A stretch of DNA of 7,954 nucleotides. It comes from CF-118 sp035689345. GTDB lineage: Bacteria; Chloroflexota; Dormibacteria; Dormibacterales; Dormibacteraceae. The position numbers and the translations under genes are program-made. The notes below the pieces were generated by a model, which ran no database searches, was not told the DNA's origin, and saw only the letters and a program-made list of their open reading frames with translations. The number at the start of each line of letters is the position of its first letter. Position 1 is the first letter of the stretch. Positions 6,064-7,954 of this stretch are shown one piece after another. Where the stretch lies: contig DASSLR010000083.1 of assembly GCA_035689345.1 (NCBI GenBank), forward strand, positions 1 through 7,954, written 5' to 3'.

Positions 6064-7176
6064 TCAGGGGAGCGGTTCGCTGACCAGCTCCCAGTGGCCG
6101 CCGCCGTCTGAGGTCACCGCCAGGGACTGCTGGTCCAGGCCCGAGCTCGAGGTCACTGACAACCACGCGTGCTCGCGGTCGATCGCTCGGGCTTCCTGGA
6201 AGGACATGCCGCGTGGCAGCCCGACCGGCACGGTCTCCTGCCACGTCGAACCGGCGTCATCGGTCTTGTAGATCAGCCCCTCGTCGAAGACCCACCAGTG
6301 GGCCGAATCGAGGAGCGTCAGGGCGCCGGATGTCGAAATGCCCGCGGGCAGTCCCAGGCCTTGCCAGCTGCCCCCGGTGTCGTAGGAGATGACTCCCTGG
6401 AGCATGCCCTCGCCGAAGAACACGGCCACGCCACCATCGCTCACGAGCCTGACCGAGGTGGCGAACCGCGCGTTCGGATCCTGCGGACCGCCCAGGTGTG
6501 CGATCGCTATGCTCTGCCAGCTCTGGCCGCAGTCCGTCGTCAGGAAGACGGCCGGCCGGCCCAGGGCCGTCGCGCCGAGCCAGCCCTCGCAGTCCTCGCG
6601 AAACGGCGAAGAGTGGATCTCGGAGGAGGGCTGCAGCACCGCCGATCCGGCGGGGACTGTGCCGAGCTGTGCCCAGTGCTTGCCGGCGTCGACCGTCCCG
6701 TACATGTGCGGTCCCCTGGCGTCGAACGCCTCGGCCCAGCCCTGAGTGGGCGACGAGAACGTCACGTACGGCCGAGAACCGGGAACGTCGATGGTGAGCC
6801 AGTGCACGCCGCCGTCGACCGTCCGGAACGGGTAGCCCGTGTACGCAAAACCGTGGAGCGCGTCGAAGAAGTGCAGGTAGATGCGGTCTCCCAGAGCTCG
6901 TGTGAAGTACTCCCGGTCCCAGTGCGCGCCGCCGTCGACGGTCTTGAACATCCACGCCCGCGAGCGAAACGCGCTGTAGTCGATCACCAGGGACCAGCCG
7001 AGCTCCGGCGTGAGGAAGTCGTAGGTCGCGAGGAACGGGCCTGAAAGAACGCTGAGGCTGGTCGCGGCCGCCGGCTTCTCGACGCTCTGAGCGGCCGGCC
7101 ACGCCGACCACAGGCCGGCCGCGGCGATGATCGCGATCGCGATGCCGATGACGCCGACACGCCTAGGAACGGACAC
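6064..7176 (-). CDS. Secreted seven-repeat beta-propeller protein (BNR/Asp-box, Ycf48-like)
   Basis: Predicted exported protein of 370 residues from a GTG start; its function is unknown. After a basic VPRR start, a hydrophobic stretch (about residues 7-22) and AWPAAQS look like a Sec signal peptide or an N-terminal anchor; there is no lipobox. Seven Asp-box motifs of the S/T-x-D-x-G-x-x-W type follow, near residues 78-86, 118-126, 160-168, 213-220, 264-271, 304-312 and 355-362, for example TVDGGAHW and TDDAGSTW. They are spaced 40-53 residues apart, which suggests a seven-bladed propeller as in sialidase and Ycf48 folds. Cys196 and Cys216 could pair. The frame stays open upstream to 7290 inside the folate enzyme gene. 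GTG 7176 is preferred because it follows AAGGAG (only 3 bases away, a short spacer) and precedes the signal peptide. It overlaps the previous gene by 14 bases. No sialidase active-site set was identified, so an enzymatic role is not claimed. Confidence 0.8.
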   Translation of the reverse strand: MSVPRRVGVIGIAIAIIAAAGLWSAWPAAQSVEKPAAATSLSVLSGPFLATYDFLTPELGWSLVIDYSAFRSRAWMFKTVDGGAHWDREYFTRALGDRIYLHFFDALHGFAYTGYPFRTVDGGVHWLTIDVPGSRPYVTFSSPTQGWAEAFDARGPHMYGTVDAGKHWAQLGTVPAGSAVLQPSSEIHSSPFREDCEGWLGATALGRPAVFLTTDCGQSWQSIAIAHLGGPQDPNARFATSVRLVSDGGVAVFFGEGMLQGVISYDTGGSWQGLGLPAGISTSGALTLLDSAHWWVFDEGLIYKTDDAGSTWQETVPVGLPRGMSFQEARAIDREHAWLSVTSSSGLDQQSLAVTSDGGGHWELVSEPLP

Positions 7177-7954
7177 GCACTCCTTGCGGATCGTAGAGCG
7201 GCTCAGGCGAAACGTGGCCCGGAATCCACGCCCCGAAGACCTCGACCTCGACAGCCGCGCCTTCCGGTACCTGCGCTGGAACGAAGGCATACGCGATCGA
7301 CCTGCCCACCGAATAGCCGTAACCGCCGCTGGTTACGCGCCCCGCGACCGCGCCGTCGATCCGCACGGGCTCGGAGCCGAGCGCGACCGAGCGCGGATCG
7401 TCGAGCACCAGGCACGCGAGCCGAGCGCCGGCTGGAGACTCGCGCTTCTTCAGCAGCGCCTGCCGGCCGATGAACTCGCCCTTGTCGAGCTTGACGCAGA
7501 AGCCGAGCGCGGCCTGGTAGGGGTCGACCTCCGGGCCGATGTCCGAGCCCCAGACGCGGTAGCCCTTTTCCAGGCGCATCGAGTCCACGGCCTTGTAACC
7601 GCCGCCGACCAGGCCATGCGATGCGCCGGCCTCCCAGAGCGTGTCCCACAACCGCAGGCCGAACTCCGACGGACAGTACAGCTCCCAGCCGAGCTCGCCC
7701 ACGTAGGTCACGCGCAAGGCGAGGCATGGGACCACGCCGACGGGCAGCTCACGCGCGGTCATGTATGGGAACCCCTCGTTGGAGACGTCGGTCGAGGTCA
7801 CCGACTGCAGGATCGTGCGTGCCTTCGGTCCCCACAGCCCGATGCACGCGTACGCCGACGTGACGTCCTCGACCTCCACCGACCCATCACGCGGCGCGTG
7901 CTCGCGGATCCACGAGAGGTCGTGGCGTCCGAACGCGGTGCCGGTGACGATGCG
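7163..7954 (-). CDS. GcvT-type folate-binding region of a dimethylglycine/sarcosine dehydrogenase-like enzyme (5' end outside window)
   Basis: The last 263 codons of a gene that runs off the right edge; the frame is open to base 7954 with no need for an internal start. The protein belongs to the aminomethyltransferase (GcvT) fold, which binds tetrahydrofolate and accepts one-carbon units from N-methyl groups. Visible segments are RIVTGTAFGRHDLSWI (1-16 of the fragment), GLWGPKAR (39-46), VTYVGELGWELY (82-93), SMRLEKGYRVWGSD (125-138) and LGFCVKLDKGEFIGRQAL (140-157), then the GcvT C-terminal barrel. RLEKGYR with a GSD-type continuation is the pattern of the folate half of FAD-linked dimethylglycine or sarcosine dehydrogenases. 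The stand-alone glycine cleavage T protein instead has RLEAGMPLYG. An FAD domain is therefore expected beyond the edge but is not seen. The stop overlaps the propeller gene by 14 bases. Confidence 0.85.
   Translation of the reverse strand, partial: RIVTGTAFGRHDLSWIREHAPRDGSVEVEDVTSAYACIGLWGPKARTILQSVTSTDVSNEGFPYMTARELPVGVVPCLALRVTYVGELGWELYCPSEFGLRLWDTLWEAGASHGLVGGGYKAVDSMRLEKGYRVWGSDIGPEVDPYQAALGFCVKLDKGEFIGRQALLKKRESPAGARLACLVLDDPRSVALGSEPVRIDGAVAGRVTSGGYGYSVGRSIAYAFVPAQVPEGAAVEVEVFGAWIPGHVSPEPLYDPQGVRVRS

Noticed and set aside
7177..7290. Upstream extension of the propeller protein to an ATG at 7290
   Set aside because: The extra 38 residues are Arg/Ser-rich, lie inside the folate-enzyme gene in another frame and would bury the signal peptide. 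GTG 7176 is the better start.
7877..7879. GTG at 7879 as the start of the GcvT-like gene
   Set aside because: The frame continues upstream to the window edge with family-like sequence (RIVTGTAFGRHDLSWI), so the gene is cut by the window and does not start here.
1..7954. tRNA or rRNA genes, CRISPR arrays, insertion sequences, phage or defence genes
   Set aside because: No clover-leaf candidates, regularly spaced repeats, transposase motifs or terminal inverted repeats were seen. The sequence is almost entirely accounted for by metabolic, transport and exported-protein genes.

Overview
The window comes from a GC-rich bacterial chromosome. The strong G/C third-position bias, the TTG and GTG starts and the apparently leaderless transcripts suggest an actinobacterium-like host, perhaps a soil lineage such as Thermoleophilia or Rubrobacteria. 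That placement is inference only. All seven protein-coding genes have intact reading frames. No RNA gene, insertion sequence, CRISPR array or phage gene was seen. The largest gap between genes is about 160 bases.

Right part (about 6060-7954, minus strand): the 3' end of a GcvT-type folate enzyme gene. Its motifs resemble the C-terminal half of dimethylglycine/sarcosine dehydrogenases more than the stand-alone glycine-cleavage T protein. It overlaps by 14 bases a gene for a secreted protein with seven Asp-box (BNR/Ycf48-like) repeats, predicted to be a seven-bladed beta-propeller.

Middle (5195-6034, plus strand): a choline-kinase-like small-molecule phosphotransferase. It is the only plus-strand gene. 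It converges on the propeller gene, with a perfect 22-base palindrome between the two stop codons (probable bidirectional terminator). It diverges from gabT across a 28-base gap that holds two opposed -10 boxes.

Left part (2-5166, minus strand): gabT, patD, ydcT and ydcS in transcription order. They encode a GABA aminotransferase, a 4-aminobutyraldehyde dehydrogenase, a spermidine/putrescine-type ABC ATPase and its substrate-binding lipoprotein. This has the gene content of the E. coli ydcSTUV-patD locus with a GABA aminotransferase added in front. The membrane permeases are not in the window and are expected just beyond the left edge.

Together the genes suggest uptake of a polyamine-like amine and its conversion through 4-aminobutyraldehyde and GABA to succinic semialdehyde. 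The neighbouring folate-dependent demethylase-like gene raises the possibility that the natural substrate is N-methylated (an N-methyl-GABA type route, as in nicotine catabolism) or choline/betaine-related. That link is a hypothesis.
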